Shown here: positions 51,780-61,924 of the stretch, one piece after another
Position numbering within the stretch: position 1 is the stretch's first letter
Layout of the letters: every line of letters starts with the position of its first letter
From: Ailurus styani
Taxonomy: Eukaryota > Chordata > Mammalia > Carnivora > Ailuridae
Direction: 5' to 3'
Assembly: GCA_002007465.1 (NCBI GenBank)
Contig: LNAC01000274.1
Coordinates: 1,296,129-1,360,128, forward strand
DNA length: 64,000 nucleotides
Notes under the pieces: model-generated
The model's input: only the letters and a program-made list of their open reading frames with translations
Databases searched by the model: none
Told to the model about the DNA's origin: nothing
Translations under genes and position numbers: made by a program

Positions 51780-54075
51780 GGGCCAAACTTTCTCCCAGAC
51801 TCTCCAAGAGTGGTGGCTGATGGGGCCCAGAGGGGTACAGGGCTCCCTCCACCCCAGCCTGCCCTCCTCTACCAAGGGGTCTGGTTGCCTGGCCCGCGGG
51901 TCTGAGGACCCATGTCAGAGAAGTCTCTGGGCTTCCTGGGAGCTGGGGCAGCGGGGGCGCAGGTGGGGAAGGCTGCCATCCAGTGGGGCAGAGGAGGGGG
52001 TTCGCGTGAGGCCTCGGAGATCTGGTGGCCGAGGGAGACAGGGAGGCATCCTTGGCTCTCCTGCCTCCCTTCCCACCTGCACCGTCTCTCCATTGGTTTT
52101 TGCTGGTGACCATGGGCGCCTGGAGGATGGAAAAGAAGGGGGGGACGTGGCCCTTGGGGTGGTCACGGAACAAGACGCTCCTCTGCTCACCTTCTCCCCC
52201 GCTCCCAGAGTCTGCAGCAAGGAGAGCGTCCTGAGTTAGAACCCCCGGTACGAAGACAGTAGCATCCTGGGAAACAGAGCAGGGAGGGGACAGGGAAGCT
52301 CCCTGAAGACAGGTGTCCCCACGGTCGCTCACAGCTGAACTGCAAAGTGTCCACTGCACGAGGCAGCAGCCGGCGTTCTCCATAGCCGTGCAGGCTGCCC
52401 CCGGGCGGGCGAGTCTGCAGCTAACCCTACAGCTAAACCTCAGGCCGGGAACGGTTCTGTCCCTGTGTCGTTTATTCTCAGCGGGGCTGTGTCGGCTCCT
52501 CCCAGAATCTGTGCTCCCTAGGGTGGGAGGGTCATGGGAAGGTCCCTGCCACCCCGCCCCTTGGTGGCCGAGCTGATGCTCCCTCCTGGGGACAGGGCCG
52601 CCGCAGAAAGTTCTCTGCAGAGCGTCCAGCCCCTGTTGGGTGAATTCTCTCCGAGTGAAGTGAAGTCAGACCGTGGGTGTTGCTGGGTTTACACAATGGG
52701 ACTGTCCCTCGGTGCTGTAGCGGAACAGCCGACAGAGCAGAGTCTGGGCGGCCTCCTGTCGCTCCTTGGGCTGGCTGGGGAGGCTTCCTGGTCCACGGCA
52801 GGCTACCTGCAGGGTCCGCTGGGCTCACGCCGCCTGCTCGCGTGTCCTTGGAGGGCGGCTGTTTGCCTGGGCCAGAGAGGGAATTCAGGCTGAAGAGGTG
52901 GAAAGGCCTTTTTTAAAAGTTTCACTCGGTGGAATTCGAGTCTGAGCTATGGCCCAGTGAAGGCCCCCTGCCCTTTCAGGAGTTTATTTAGCTCCGAGCT
53001 GCACGCCTGCCCCACTGCGTCGCCGGCCCCGGTGGCTGCGTGGGAGGAAGCCTGGCCAGGGACGAGGCAGAAAGAGCTGACCGGGCGGCTTTTCCAAACA
53101 CCGCGTCCCTCTGCTCGGTTCAGGGCAGGCTGAAGGGGTGGCCTGCGAGCCCACTTTAATTACGGTCTGTCCCGGGCAGGCAGACGAGGGCATCGGACGG
53201 GGGCACAGGGAACCCGAGAGCAAGGCCTGTCGGGACAGCTCCGCATCCTGCTTTTCTGGTCGTTTGGTGGACATTTTTAGGACTTTGTATCTATTTCTGC
53301 TTGGGGGGAATTGGGGTCAGGTGTAAAGAAAAAAATAATGAATGAAAGGCAGGAGCGAACGGATGGGCGCCCGGGGACGGACACATAGCGGGGCCCCTGG
53401 CACTCTGGGGCCGCCGGCCCGCCGGAGGAGCCTGGTGGGGAGGGGCGCCTCCCCTCTCTCCAGAGCCCTGTAGCTCCTTGGGGTATGCCACCCACCGCCG
53501 TGCTTGACTCTCACGCGCCCTGCGGGAGTCAGCACCCGCCCCACCGCCCGTGAGTCCCCGGGGCTGGGCAAGGAGGGGCCGCCAGCAGCGCTCACACCCT
53601 CTGGGTCTCCTGACCCTTGCTCAGCAGGTGCGGCGCAGAAGTGGTTTGTCCGTGAGCTGCCTCGAAGGCGCAGCGGTCAGGCTGTGCGGCATCGGGCCCG
53701 ACGGGCCTCCACGGGCGAGGGGTTTGTGCAGCACTGAGTGAGGCCTGCAGGCGGGGTCCCCCCCTGGGCCCAGGAAGCTGAGTGAGGGCATCATCCCTGG
53801 GGCTTGATTTGCTTGATTTGGAGTCTACACTGGGGCCTGTGTGCTTGATTTGGAGTCTACACTAGAGGCATTTGTGTGCGTGTATGCGCGTGTTTGAGAT
53901 GGGCCGGGAGCTCCGGGCTGGCGAGGACTTTGTCTTAAAAATCCCTTCCTAACCCGAGGGGTGAGGACAGCAGGAGGAAGGTGCCATCACAGTAGGAACT
54001 CCCACTGTGTCACGTGATATCACACCCGGGGGACGCCACGGGACGTCCAAGCTGGTGGGGACCCAAGGGCCATCC
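51780..54075. other. GC-rich unique DNA, no gene seen
   Basis: CpGs are raised at 53330-53720. The direct repeat at 53.81-53.86 kb is listed separately. Frames of up to 213 codons are compositional. No exon recognised. Confidence 0.45.
53811..53863 (+). repeat. Two-copy direct repeat, 32-base period
   Basis: GCTTGATTTGGAGTCTACAC plus T occurs at 53811-53831 and, unchanged, at 53843-53863. A fresh-looking local duplication. Confidence 0.95.
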
Positions 54076-54084
54076 TGGCCGGTT

Positions 54085-54190
54085 CCTTCCCTTTTGCACC
54101 GAAGAGGAGACGGGGCTCTGCAGGCCCATGGCTGGCCCCGGGGCTCACAGCCAGAGGTGGTGGCTGCTCTGCGTCCGATTCAGGACACTT
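54085..54190 (+). mobile_element. Possible MIR fragment
   Basis: 'CCCTTTTGCACCGAAGAGGA' (for CCCATTTTACAGATGAGGA), 'GGGGCTCACAGCCAGAGG' (for GGTCACACAGCTAGTAAG). Strongly diverged. Confidence 0.4.
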
Positions 54191-54376
54191 GAGGGCCGGC
54201 CCCCCCACTTCCGCTGTCGTTGGACTGAAAGGGGCACTTCCAAGGATCAGCTGTCCACCTGCCGGGTCCGGACAGGTGGAGGGGAGCTCCTGCTGTGTCT
54301 GCCTTGTCTCCCTGAGCTGAGCCCCCAGGCACCTTCGGGTGGGGGAGCGAGTGATGATTGATCACAAACACCAGAG

Positions 54377-54395
54377 CACTGCCTCCTGCTGGCCT
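54377..54395 (-). promoter_or_regulatory. Candidate CTCF site
   Basis: The minus strand reads AGGCCAGCAGGAGGCAGTG, which fits the CTCF core consensus (CCASYAGRKGGCRS) at all but one position. Occupancy cannot be judged from sequence. Confidence 0.35.
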
Positions 54396-54787
54396 TGCCC
54401 ACTGCCACCCCGGCCCCGACCCCCCGCCCCGCCTCGGGGGCCCTGCTGAATCGGCACTGGCGGAGAGCAAGGGCCACATCATCCTGGCTCCCTAAGCCCG
54501 CAGTGTCCATGCAGTGGGGGTGTGAGGGAGGAGCCAAGTGTAAGAACTTCGTTCTCCGGCGGACTTGGGTGGGTAGAGCGCAGTGCTGTCCAGAGCAGGA
54601 CCCGGACCTCCGCGCGAGCTCAGTGCTGCAGCGAGAACCACCCGCACCTCCAGGGAGTCTCAGAGCTGGAAGCAAGGGGGTGGCCCTTTGGTTTGTCTTC
54701 CTCCCTGGGGCCAGAAGGGTCTACCGGCCTTCCCTAGGATCATTGCTTTTCTTTTTAAATTAAAACGAACTTTTCATTGGTGCATGA

Positions 54788-54851
54788 ACAATAGATTTGT
54801 AGAAAGTAAGGACAGAAAAACAATAGATTTGTAGTAAGTATGGACAGGAGA
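54788..54851 (+). repeat. Two-copy tandem repeat, 32-base unit
   Basis: ACAATAGATTTGTAGAAAGT… at 54788 is repeated at 54820 with a few substitutions (ACAATAGATTTGTAGTAAGT…). It sits in an AT-rich patch after a TTTTCTTTTTAAATTAAAAC stretch. Confidence 0.95.
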
Positions 54852-54854
54852 ACG

Positions 54855-55145
54855 AAGGGGACGTCCCCGTGTCGGAAACCACCGCTGTGCGCACATTGCA
54901 GACGTGGGATCGCCCTGTACTCGCGGTTCTCCAGCCCGGTGCTGTCCTCCTCGTGACCTGATACCTTCAGGAGCGCGCATCCGGCTGATTTCCACCCGTG
55001 TTTACCGACGGAGCGTTCCTTTCTTGCGTAGAGCGACCATAACTCACTTACCCAACCCCTCGGGTGTGCTTCCAGGGACCAGGACAGGCATTAGCCTCCG
55101 ACCCTGTTTCCAAAACTCTCTGCCACACTTCAAGAAACCAGAAGA
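54855..55145. other. Unique DNA, no gene seen
   Basis: No repeat or exon recognised. Confidence 0.45.
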
Positions 55146-55149
55146 TTCA

Positions 55150-55235
55150 CTTCCCAAATAGGAATTAGGAGATGATTATTCACACTACAAAGGAGTCTGC
55201 AAATATACCCTCCGAAGAGCTTCTTTGATGAATGG
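55150..55235. promoter_or_regulatory. Candidate conserved element
   Basis: GGAATTAGGAGATGATTATT, CTGCAAATATACCC and CTTCTTTGATGAATGG (TCF/LEF-type CTTTGATG) in unique DNA. Confidence 0.35.
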
Positions 55236-55434
55236 GCTCCTCGGGGGCATTCAGACATGCTCGGAGGCAGGGACCCAGCCCACCGCCGAGTGCGTGGAGG
55301 CCGGCACGCTGGCTTTACGCTGCCTTGCTTTCCTCCCTTCCCAGGTGCCCCCGCCAGCACCCGCACACCCGCACCCAGGCACGCTCACACACATAGGCGT
55401 GTGCACGGCGCCCTGTGTTTGGAAGCTTTTTCCC

Positions 55435-55690
55435 GCGGTCGGCCGAAAGGTGGTGATAATTTCTCTCATCATGAATCACGTCGGTTTATCAGGTGGCCTG
55501 CTCCCTGCAGCCATGACTGGGGAATAAACTGTCATTTCTCTCTACAGGATAAGGGGAAGTCGCCCTCGGCGAGGTGAGGGAGGTCAGTGACCCTGGGCCA
55601 TGTAACTTATTATTTAACGAGACGGATAAATCTCAGGAGAGACTCGGGGGACTTTTAATAAAACCAGATCTGAAAACCCCAAATCCCAGC
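55435..55690. promoter_or_regulatory. Candidate conserved element pair
   Basis: Two AT-rich parts: GGTGATAATTTCTCTC … CATCATGAATCACGTCGG … GGGGAATAAACTGTC, and CATGTAACTTATTATTTAAC … GACTTTTAATAAAACC, separated by a short CpG-containing stretch. Non-repetitive. Confidence 0.35.
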
Positions 55691-55874
55691 CTGCAGATTG
55701 GTGCCCACGGGCTCGGCACCAGAGGAGGGAGGCGGTTGCCTGGGGGTGTCACCGTCTGTGACGCAGGGCCGTGAGCTCCCCTGTGAGCATCTTTTCCCTG
55801 ACGGGTCATCTCCACCCGGAGAAGAGCAAGGGCCGGGCCACGGGAGACAGTGCTCGTGGACAAGGCCTTTGTGT

Positions 55875-55985
55875 GCATTCATACAACCCGATACCCAACA
55901 ACCCGCAAAGGTTTCCCGTATATTTGCATTCAGTTTCAGACCACTTGGGTGGGATTTGCAGTTTTGGTCAATCAGATACATAAAA
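55875..55985. promoter_or_regulatory. Candidate conserved element
   Basis: GCATTCATACAACCCG, CCCGTATATTTGCATTCAG (inverted octamer-like ATTTGCAT), GGTCAATCAGATACATAA. It ends at the A/T-rich edge of an L1 fragment. Confidence 0.3.
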
Positions 55986-56012
55986 AAATATATATAATGT
56001 GTATATTTTTAG

Positions 56013-56165
56013 AATAATTTATTGAGTTGAAATTCATATAACATAAAATTAACCACTTAAAGCAAACAGTTCGGTGGCATTTGGCACGTTCGCCATGAGG
56101 TGCGACCACCTCCTCCGTCTGGTTCCTGAGCGTTCCCACCACCGCTGAGCAGCACCCCTCACTCA
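56013..56165 (-). mobile_element. L1M 3'-end fragment, minus strand
   Basis: The plus strand reads 'TTTATTGAGTTGAAATTCAT', 'AACATAAAATTAACCACTTA', 'CAGTTCGGTGGCATTTGGCA', 'GAGGTGCGACCACCTCC', the reverse complement of an L1M 3' end. Strongly diverged, many GC substitutions. Confidence 0.75.
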
Positions 56166-56354
56166 GGCGTGTTTCCTAACATTCAGTTACTTTGCCTTAA
56201 AAGGTGCCCGCCTACCTCCAGCCCTGCCCCTCCCTTGCCTCAAAAACAAGCGCTTGAGGAAGTAGAGCCAGTTCGGCAGGGTGTGGGGTCTGGGATCCGG
56301 AACCGCTCACCCCTTCTCCCAGGGCACATTCCTGGGGGTCCCGATGGAACCAGG

Positions 56355-56555
56355 CGCACCGAGGCCGAACCCCGGCTCTGTCTCTTATCGGGCTCAGGCA
56401 GTGACTTAACCTTGACGCCGCCCGTCCGAAACTCTGTAACGTGGGCTGAGAACATTCCTGACGGGCTGTCCGCAGGAGGGAGGAAGTGTCCGTCGTGTGC
56501 GAAAGGGCAGGGACGGTGCCCGGTGCACAGTGAGAGCTCGGTGGGTGTTTGCATC
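56355..56555 (+). mobile_element. MIR SINE
   Basis: 'GAACCCCGGCTCTGTCTC', 'CAGTGACTTAACCTTGACG', 'CAGGGACGGTGCCCGGTGCA', 'CAGTGAGAGCTCGGTGGG' match MIR core and tail. Confidence 0.75.
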
Positions 56556-56671
56556 TTTTCTTTGATTTTTTATAAGCCAGTCCAATTTAGCAGTGCCGGG
56601 CTGTGTACCAGCTTCAGTGAAACTAATGTCAATAAGTTCTGATAACCCACTACCATTGGACCAGCCATTAA

Positions 56672-57075
56672 AAGTTTATTTCTAGTTGTAAAATACGCAG
56701 AACAAAACTGAGTGCTGTAACCGTACATGAGTGCACTGTTGAGGGGCACCAGGTGCGTTCGCAAGGCCGTGTGGCCACCACCGCGGTCCGCCTCCGGAGC
56801 TGTCCCCATTAGTCACTAACCCCGCCTTCTGCTCCCCCGGCCCCTGCGCCCGCCGTCTGCTGTCTGTCCTGGGACTGAGGCCCCAGGGACCTCACTTCCG
56901 TGTCTGGCTGACGTCTGTGGCGTCATCCACACTGTGGTGTCAGGATTCCCTTCCTGTTCAAGGCCGAGCGACTCCGCCCTGCCGATGGGCCCCGCCGCGT
57001 TGGCCTGCCGTCCGTCAGAGCCCGTGCCACCTCTTGGCTGTCGCGAGCCCTGCTGCTCTGTGTAGGTGTGCGTCT
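56672..57075 (-). mobile_element. L1M 3' fragment, minus strand, second copy
   Basis: The plus strand reads 'TTGTAAAATACGCAGAACAA', 'GTGCACTGTTGAGGGGCACC', 'GGTGCGTTCGCAAGGCC', 'GTCTGGCTGACGTCTG', 'GTCAGGATTCCCTTCCTGTT', 'CACCTCTTGGCTGTCGCGAG'. These follow the reversed L1M 3' UTR to ORF2 order. GC content is unusually high for L1 because of substitution drift in a GC-rich neighbourhood. Confidence 0.75.
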
Positions 57076-57079
57076 CTGT

Positions 57080-58280
57080 TCGTCTGTCTGAACACGATGG
57101 AAACGAAACGGGTTTGGCGACTGGCTTTCCTGTGGGATTCTCCTGTCCCCCACTTCGCACACGCACGGACACTCTCACGCCGGCGGGACACAGGCCCAGG
57201 ATGGCGGGGTGGCATCCTCAGCGGCGAGCCCCCCTCGGGCTATCTGTCCGGGCGCATCTCCATGGCTCTCCATCTGGAGGACACGTCCGTGGGAGGCAGT
57301 TTTCCTCCTGCCTTTGGATGAGGCTCGTGGGCCACGTCATCCTAGGAGATTTTGTGCCCTAGTAGCTGCTTACCCAGCTAGGCTCCACGTCTTGATGGAT
57401 GACACGGGGAAGCAGGCGTCCAGGATGACCCTGTGGGAACTGGGGGTGGGCGCAGGGACCCCTGAGCGCCCGTCAGGGCTCCTGCGGGCTCCCCTCTGAA
57501 GGAGGCAGCTTCTAGCCAGAGCCGCCTGCTCGCTGGGGCTGAGTGTTCAGCCGGCTGGCGGGCGGGTCGAGGAAGGGACGGGGGTCTGTAGGGCGCCGAG
57601 AGTCCACGGCGGGGCGCAGAGGCTCGTTCTCCAGGAGCAGGTGCAGGAATCGGGGCCGTGTTTCATCTTGACGGTCCCGAGACCCCGTGTGGGATCCTGT
57701 GTGTAAATGCTGTGTGATCACAAGGGTGCGACCTTTGGGGAAGGAATCGCTGAAATATCAGGCCGTTCTCTCCTGAGACCCCTTCGTCTCTTCTGAAAAC
57801 AAAAAGCGAGATCAGTCCCCGCTTCAACCCCCAATCTGTCTGGCGCTGAGTCAGAGGGGGGCTTTCTGGTGTTGCCTTCCGAGCCCGGAATGCCGGTCTG
57901 GAGACGAAGATGCCGGGAAACGACAGTCACGAGAGGCAAGCCGGGACAGGGCGCCGAGACGTGGCTCTCCTCCAAAGCGCTTCCGTCGTCGGCTTCCACG
58001 GAGCACGCAGCCCACCCAGCCTCTGCCCGGGAGATCCTCTGGCCTTGGTGCCTTGGGCCCATTTACTCACGTGGGGATGCCCCGCTCCCCCACGCCTTTC
58101 CCCCAAGGGGTGAAGGTTTTTATTGCGCGTTTAAGTGAAAGACACTTTTGTTAGAAATCAGAGCTGCAGTTTGGCAGAATCGGGTCTCCTGTTCTGGAGT
58201 GATGTCACCCGGTTTCTTTTCAGCGTGCCCCGTCTCCCCGGGACTTCTGGTGCCCCCAGAGCAGGCTTCGGGCTGCCCTA
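57080..58280. other. GC-rich unique DNA, no gene seen
   Basis: The 228-codon frame at 58135-58821 runs into an old repeat and is rejected. No exon recognised. Confidence 0.45.
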
Positions 58281-58284
58281 TCCG

Positions 58285-58625
58285 AGCTCAGCCTGGGAAA
58301 TGTCTCTGCCCCAGTCCTGGAGGCTGGACGGCCAAGGTCGCGGTGACAGCAGGGTGGTTCCTCCTGAGGCCCCTCTTCTGGGTGGACAGACGGCCGTCTC
58401 CTCTCTGTCTTCACGCGGTCATCCCTCTCAGCATGTCTGTGTCCTGCTCTCTTCTTGTAAGGATACCAGGCACATTGGATTTGGGTCCCCCACACCGCAA
58501 TCACCTCATTTTAACTTAAACCCCCTCTTTACAGACTCGCCCCCAAATCCAGGCACACCCCACCCACAGCACTGGGGATCGGGGCTTGCCCGTGTGCGAG
58601 TGGGGGACACGATTCAGCCCGCGGC
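58285..58625 (+). mobile_element. Old mammalian dispersed repeat (family not named)
   Basis: 'CCAGTCCTGGAGGCTGGACG', 'AAGGTCGCGGTGACAGCAGG', 'CTCTTCTTGTAAGGATACCA', 'GGCACATTGGATTTGGGTCC', 'CACCTCATTTTAACTTAAAC', 'GGGGACACGATTCAGCCCG' match, in order, the very common '…CAGTTCTGGAGGCTGGAAGTCC…CTTATAAGGACACCAG…GACCTCATTTTAACTTAATTACC…GGGACACAATTCAGCCC…' repeat. Confidence 0.8.
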
Positions 58626-58629
58626 AGGG

Positions 58630-59225
58630 CCCGCTGCTGGCCGGCGTGGGGCCGGGGAGGCTGGGCGCTGTCCCCCGGGCGTGCGTCAGGACCAGTGCCC
58701 CCACGTCCGCAGCTCTCCTCGGTCCCGGTGCGCCTTGTACGCACCAGCTCGCTTCCCACAGGCACCCTGTGTCCCCGCGTCCCGCTGCGTCCGCTGCGGG
58801 GGAGTGTTTCAGCGATGCTGAGTCCAGACCAGCCTCTCCAGTTACAGGCATTTGCCCTCCTGCCTCCCAGCCTCGCAGTCAGCAGGCGCTGTGCTCAGAT
58901 GAAGCCACCCCACCCTCATCGATCCGCCGGGACGGTCTGTTCCCTCCTGTCTCTCCCGCCATGGAGATCGATACTGTGCGGCCTCAGGCCGGAGGGTGTT
59001 TCAGCCTCCATGGAAGACCTCCACCCTCTTCTGCTTTACCCCCCGCCCCGGCCATCCCCCACAAGCCACACTCAGGGTGTGTAAGTGCAGGGCAGAGATC
59101 TGAAGAGGGGAGTCTCTACGCCTCCCAAGCCTCCCCGCGTGGGCCAGTTTCCACAGAGGACTCACCTGGTGACAACAGGACCTCTCCAGGCTGCTGTCAA
59201 GTGAAACACTGGCTTATCCTCTGCG
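58630..59225. other. GC-rich unique DNA, no gene seen
   Basis: CpG-dense at 58630-58800. No exon recognised. Confidence 0.45.
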
Positions 59226-59227
59226 CC

Positions 59228-59525
59228 TTTACCCTTCCTGTTCCCTTCTCTCCATAAATAGCCCTTTGTCCTCCAGTATTCAACTAGGACATCGCCTCCG
59301 GGAAGCCCTCCTGGCTGTCCCCCTCCCACCTCCCTGCTTCTCAGGCATCCCTTTGGCCCTGGGCTCAGCAGCCGTGGAGCAGTGCCGTGCTTCATGGCCT
59401 GTCTTCTCCAGCGGGGCAGGAGCAACCACTCACCTTTGTCCCCCACCCGGACCCTCCCAGTGCCTGGCGCAGTGTGGGCACCCAGCAAAGCACTTGTGGA
59501 ACGCAGACGTGGCTCCTTTGCTGTG
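59228..59525 (+). mobile_element. L2 LINE 3'-UTR fragment
   Basis: 'CTCCGGGAAGCCCTCCTGGC', 'CATCCCTTTGGCCCTGGG', 'CGGGGCAGGAGCAACCACTC', 'CCCAGTGCCTGGCGCAGTGT', 'GGGCACCCAGCAAAGCACTT' match the L2 tail. Confidence 0.75.
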
Positions 59526-59529
59526 CGGT

Positions 59530-60585
59530 GCTGCTCATGGCCTACTGCCAGAGTAGCTAATCCCCGGATCTTTTCCTCTTCCCAGAGGACGCTTTCCACA
59601 TCCCCAGGCTGCCTTAGAATAAGCCCGCCCACATCCGCGTCCCCGTGCCGGTTCGCCCGAACACTGCTGCGTCGGTGACCTAACGCAGAGGCGTTCTAGA
59701 GCTGGTGGTGAGCTCTCCGCCAGGAGGGGCTTCAGGGGTGGGGCACTAACACCCAGCACTTCTTCCCAGACACACGCTTTGTGTTGTGATTCGCATTTCT
59801 TTGTTTCATTTTTCTGCTGTGACCATTCAGATAACAGGAGCACAAATGGGCTTCTCTACTCAGCTGCTCAGAGCAATATCTAAAGAGCATTTGGGGTGGT
59901 GAGAAAGTGTGCTGGGCCACGGAGGTACCCTGTCGTCTCCTGTGGTCCCTGACCCCCAGGCGGGCTGGAATCTACGCACTGGTTGGCATGGCTGGTCATG
60001 TCTGTGGTGCATAAAACCCCACGATCCCGAAGAGGACATCCCACCATGCTCTGCGGCTGGCACAGTGCCAGATGACAGCCCTTCTGCTTCTCCGTGGGTT
60101 TGTCCTGCATCTCTGCTTTTCTCCTGGAGGCCAGAGCCCAGCCTGCTTCTGAGCACCCCCGGAGTTGCTGGACATGGTTGAGGAGGGTCTCACGGGTACC
60201 ACGGGGATGGCCGTGGAGAGCCGGATTCCACCTGCCGGTGCAAGAGAGGACCCCCGCCCCCAGCCTCCAGCACTAGCTTGTCCTTTCCCCCCAAGTGGTC
60301 AGCTGCCAGGCAAGTAAAGGGCACCCGGACCACGTGTGAGCTGGCCATGAGAGGCTGGATCCCACAGAGGCCACGGAGACTGTAACTACTAAATCTCTAA
60401 GAGGCAGCCCAGGGTGTCCGAGGTCTGCTGGGAGCCATCGTCACTCATCTCTGGCGTGACCCCAGTCCTTCTGCCCAGGAGGCCTTGGGTCTGAGCGTGG
60501 CTGCTCAGGAGAGGAGAGGGAACGGTGTGGAGCACAAGACAAGGAAGGCAGTACACCGTGGAGGGCTTTTTAAGAAAAAGAACAA
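59530..60585. other. Unique DNA, no gene seen
   Basis: No repeat or exon recognised. An AT-richer patch at 59770-59890 (TTTGTTTCATTTTTCTGCTG) is unremarkable. Confidence 0.45.
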
Positions 60586-60587
60586 AT

Positions 60588-60716
60588 AGAGCGAGAGAGA
60601 GACACTAACCGAGATCAGGAAAGAAACACAGCCACTGGGGGAGGGGAGGAGGGGGAGCAGGGAGAGGGGGGAAGGGGAGGAGGGAGGGGGGAGAGAGGGG
60701 GCGGAGGGCCACAGTA
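60588..60716 (+). repeat. Purine-rich, G-run tract
   Basis: GAGCGAGAGAGAGAC at the left, then GGGGGAGGGGAGGAGGGGG-type sequence (60637-60707). Several G-runs of three to six separated by short loops, so strong G-quadruplex and triplex potential on the plus strand. Confidence 0.85.
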
Positions 60717-60844
60717 AGGCGGCGATGGAAGAACACCCCCAGTCTGAGCGTGGAGTCCGCCGCCGGGTGCTGTCCTGGGAGCCCAGGTCCCCGGGGAGGG
60801 CACAGAGGGGCGGCCATTGTCCTCCCGGCCAGGGGCAGTGCCCT

Positions 60845-61018
60845 TCCTTCAGAGTATCCCTTTTCCTGACGTTCTCGTTATACTAGTCATTTTTGCGTGT
60901 GTATCTAATATAAAGTCTGCCCGTGAAGTGATGAAACACGGCTTGACTCGGGCAAACGATGTGATTATTACATAATGAGATTAAGTGCCCTGAACCAATA
61001 AGAAAATCAAAATTAGAT
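60845..61018. promoter_or_regulatory. Candidate conserved regulatory element
   Basis: GTTATACTAGTCATTTTTGC, GTATCTAATATAAAGTC, GTGAAGTGATGAAACACGG, ATTACATAAT with an NFIL3/PAR-bZIP-type TTACATAA at 60968-60975, CCAAT at 60995-60999 and GAAAATCAAAATTAG. No repeat hallmark; sharply bounded by a GT microsatellite. Confidence 0.45.
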
Positions 61019-61046
61019 TGTGTGCGTGTGTGTGTGTGTGTGTGAC
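61019..61046 (+). repeat. (GT)n microsatellite
   Basis: TGTGTGCGTGTGTGTGTGTG continuing to TGAC, about thirteen units. Confidence 0.95.
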
Positions 61047-61064
61047 TTTGGTGGCGTTTGGGGG

Positions 61065-61290
61065 GGTGGTTAAAATTAAAAAAATTTTTTTTGCTGATGG
61101 CAGGTCATTTTTTAGAAGTTCTTTTGTATTTTCTGTTTGCGTTTGAGTCTGTGCGTCTGCGCACTGGGGAGCCCCGTAAATTCTGGGCTGTGGAATCTGG
61201 CTGTGTCAGCAGTCGCGAAAGGAATTGATATTAAGCGCAACAAAAGTCTCTTCGATGCGCCTCGTGTCTGTCTCTGCCCTCCCCCAGCCC
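61065..61290. promoter_or_regulatory. Candidate conserved regulatory element
   Basis: GGTTAAAATTAAAAAAATTT, GCTGATGGCAGGTCATTTTT, CTTTTGTATTTTCTG, CCCCGTAAATTCTGGG, GGAATTGATATTAAGCGC and CAACAAAAGTCTCTTCGATG. Retained CpGs next to AT-rich cores. Probably one functional unit with the element before the microsatellite. Confidence 0.4.
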
Positions 61291-61294
61291 CTTC

Positions 61295-61920
61295 GCGGCT
61301 CCCCCACCCCAGCCCCCCACAAGCTGTAATGGAGAAGTGCAGGAATGGAGCTGGCTATCCACGTGGGAATGACACTGGTGTGTCCAGTAGGTAAGACCTC
61401 ACTGTTGTTTAGGGACCGCTGCCCCGTCCCACCGCCCTGCCACAGGCAGACAGACGGACACTCCCAGAGGCACCCTGGCACCCCGCGCACCCCAGCACTC
61501 CCAGAAAGCACTGTCACCTGGTCACACGCAGACATGCCGGCCAGCCTCACGCACTCCCCATCCCTCGCGGCAGGGCCCGGGCCGCTGCTGGGCCCACGGG
61601 TCCCCAGTGGCTGTGGCTAGGAGTCTGGGAGGAGGAGACGGAGCAGGAAACTGAGTGCAAACTGGCAAGAATGAACGGCTGAAACTCAGGGGAAAACAAA
61701 TAACACAAAACGTAAACCAACAACTTCTGCTCCTTCCATCAGCATCTTGCCTCGCTCACGCTCAGACCCCACAGTTTGGAGTTTGGAGTCAGGCTGCCCG
61801 TGGGAAGCCCCTCCCCCTTTCCTGAGCTGGAAGCTACTTGTTGGAAAGGAATTGGCTCCCACCCAGAATGTACAGAGAGGCCGTGGCGGCAGGCGTCCCT
61901 CCCACCCTCCCTCCCTCACC
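61295..61920. other. Unique DNA, no gene seen
   Basis: No repeat or exon recognised. Confidence 0.45.
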
Positions 61921-61924
61921 TTGC

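Noticed and set aside
58135..58821. 228-codon open frame, plus strand
   Set aside because: Runs through an old dispersed repeat (58285-58625).
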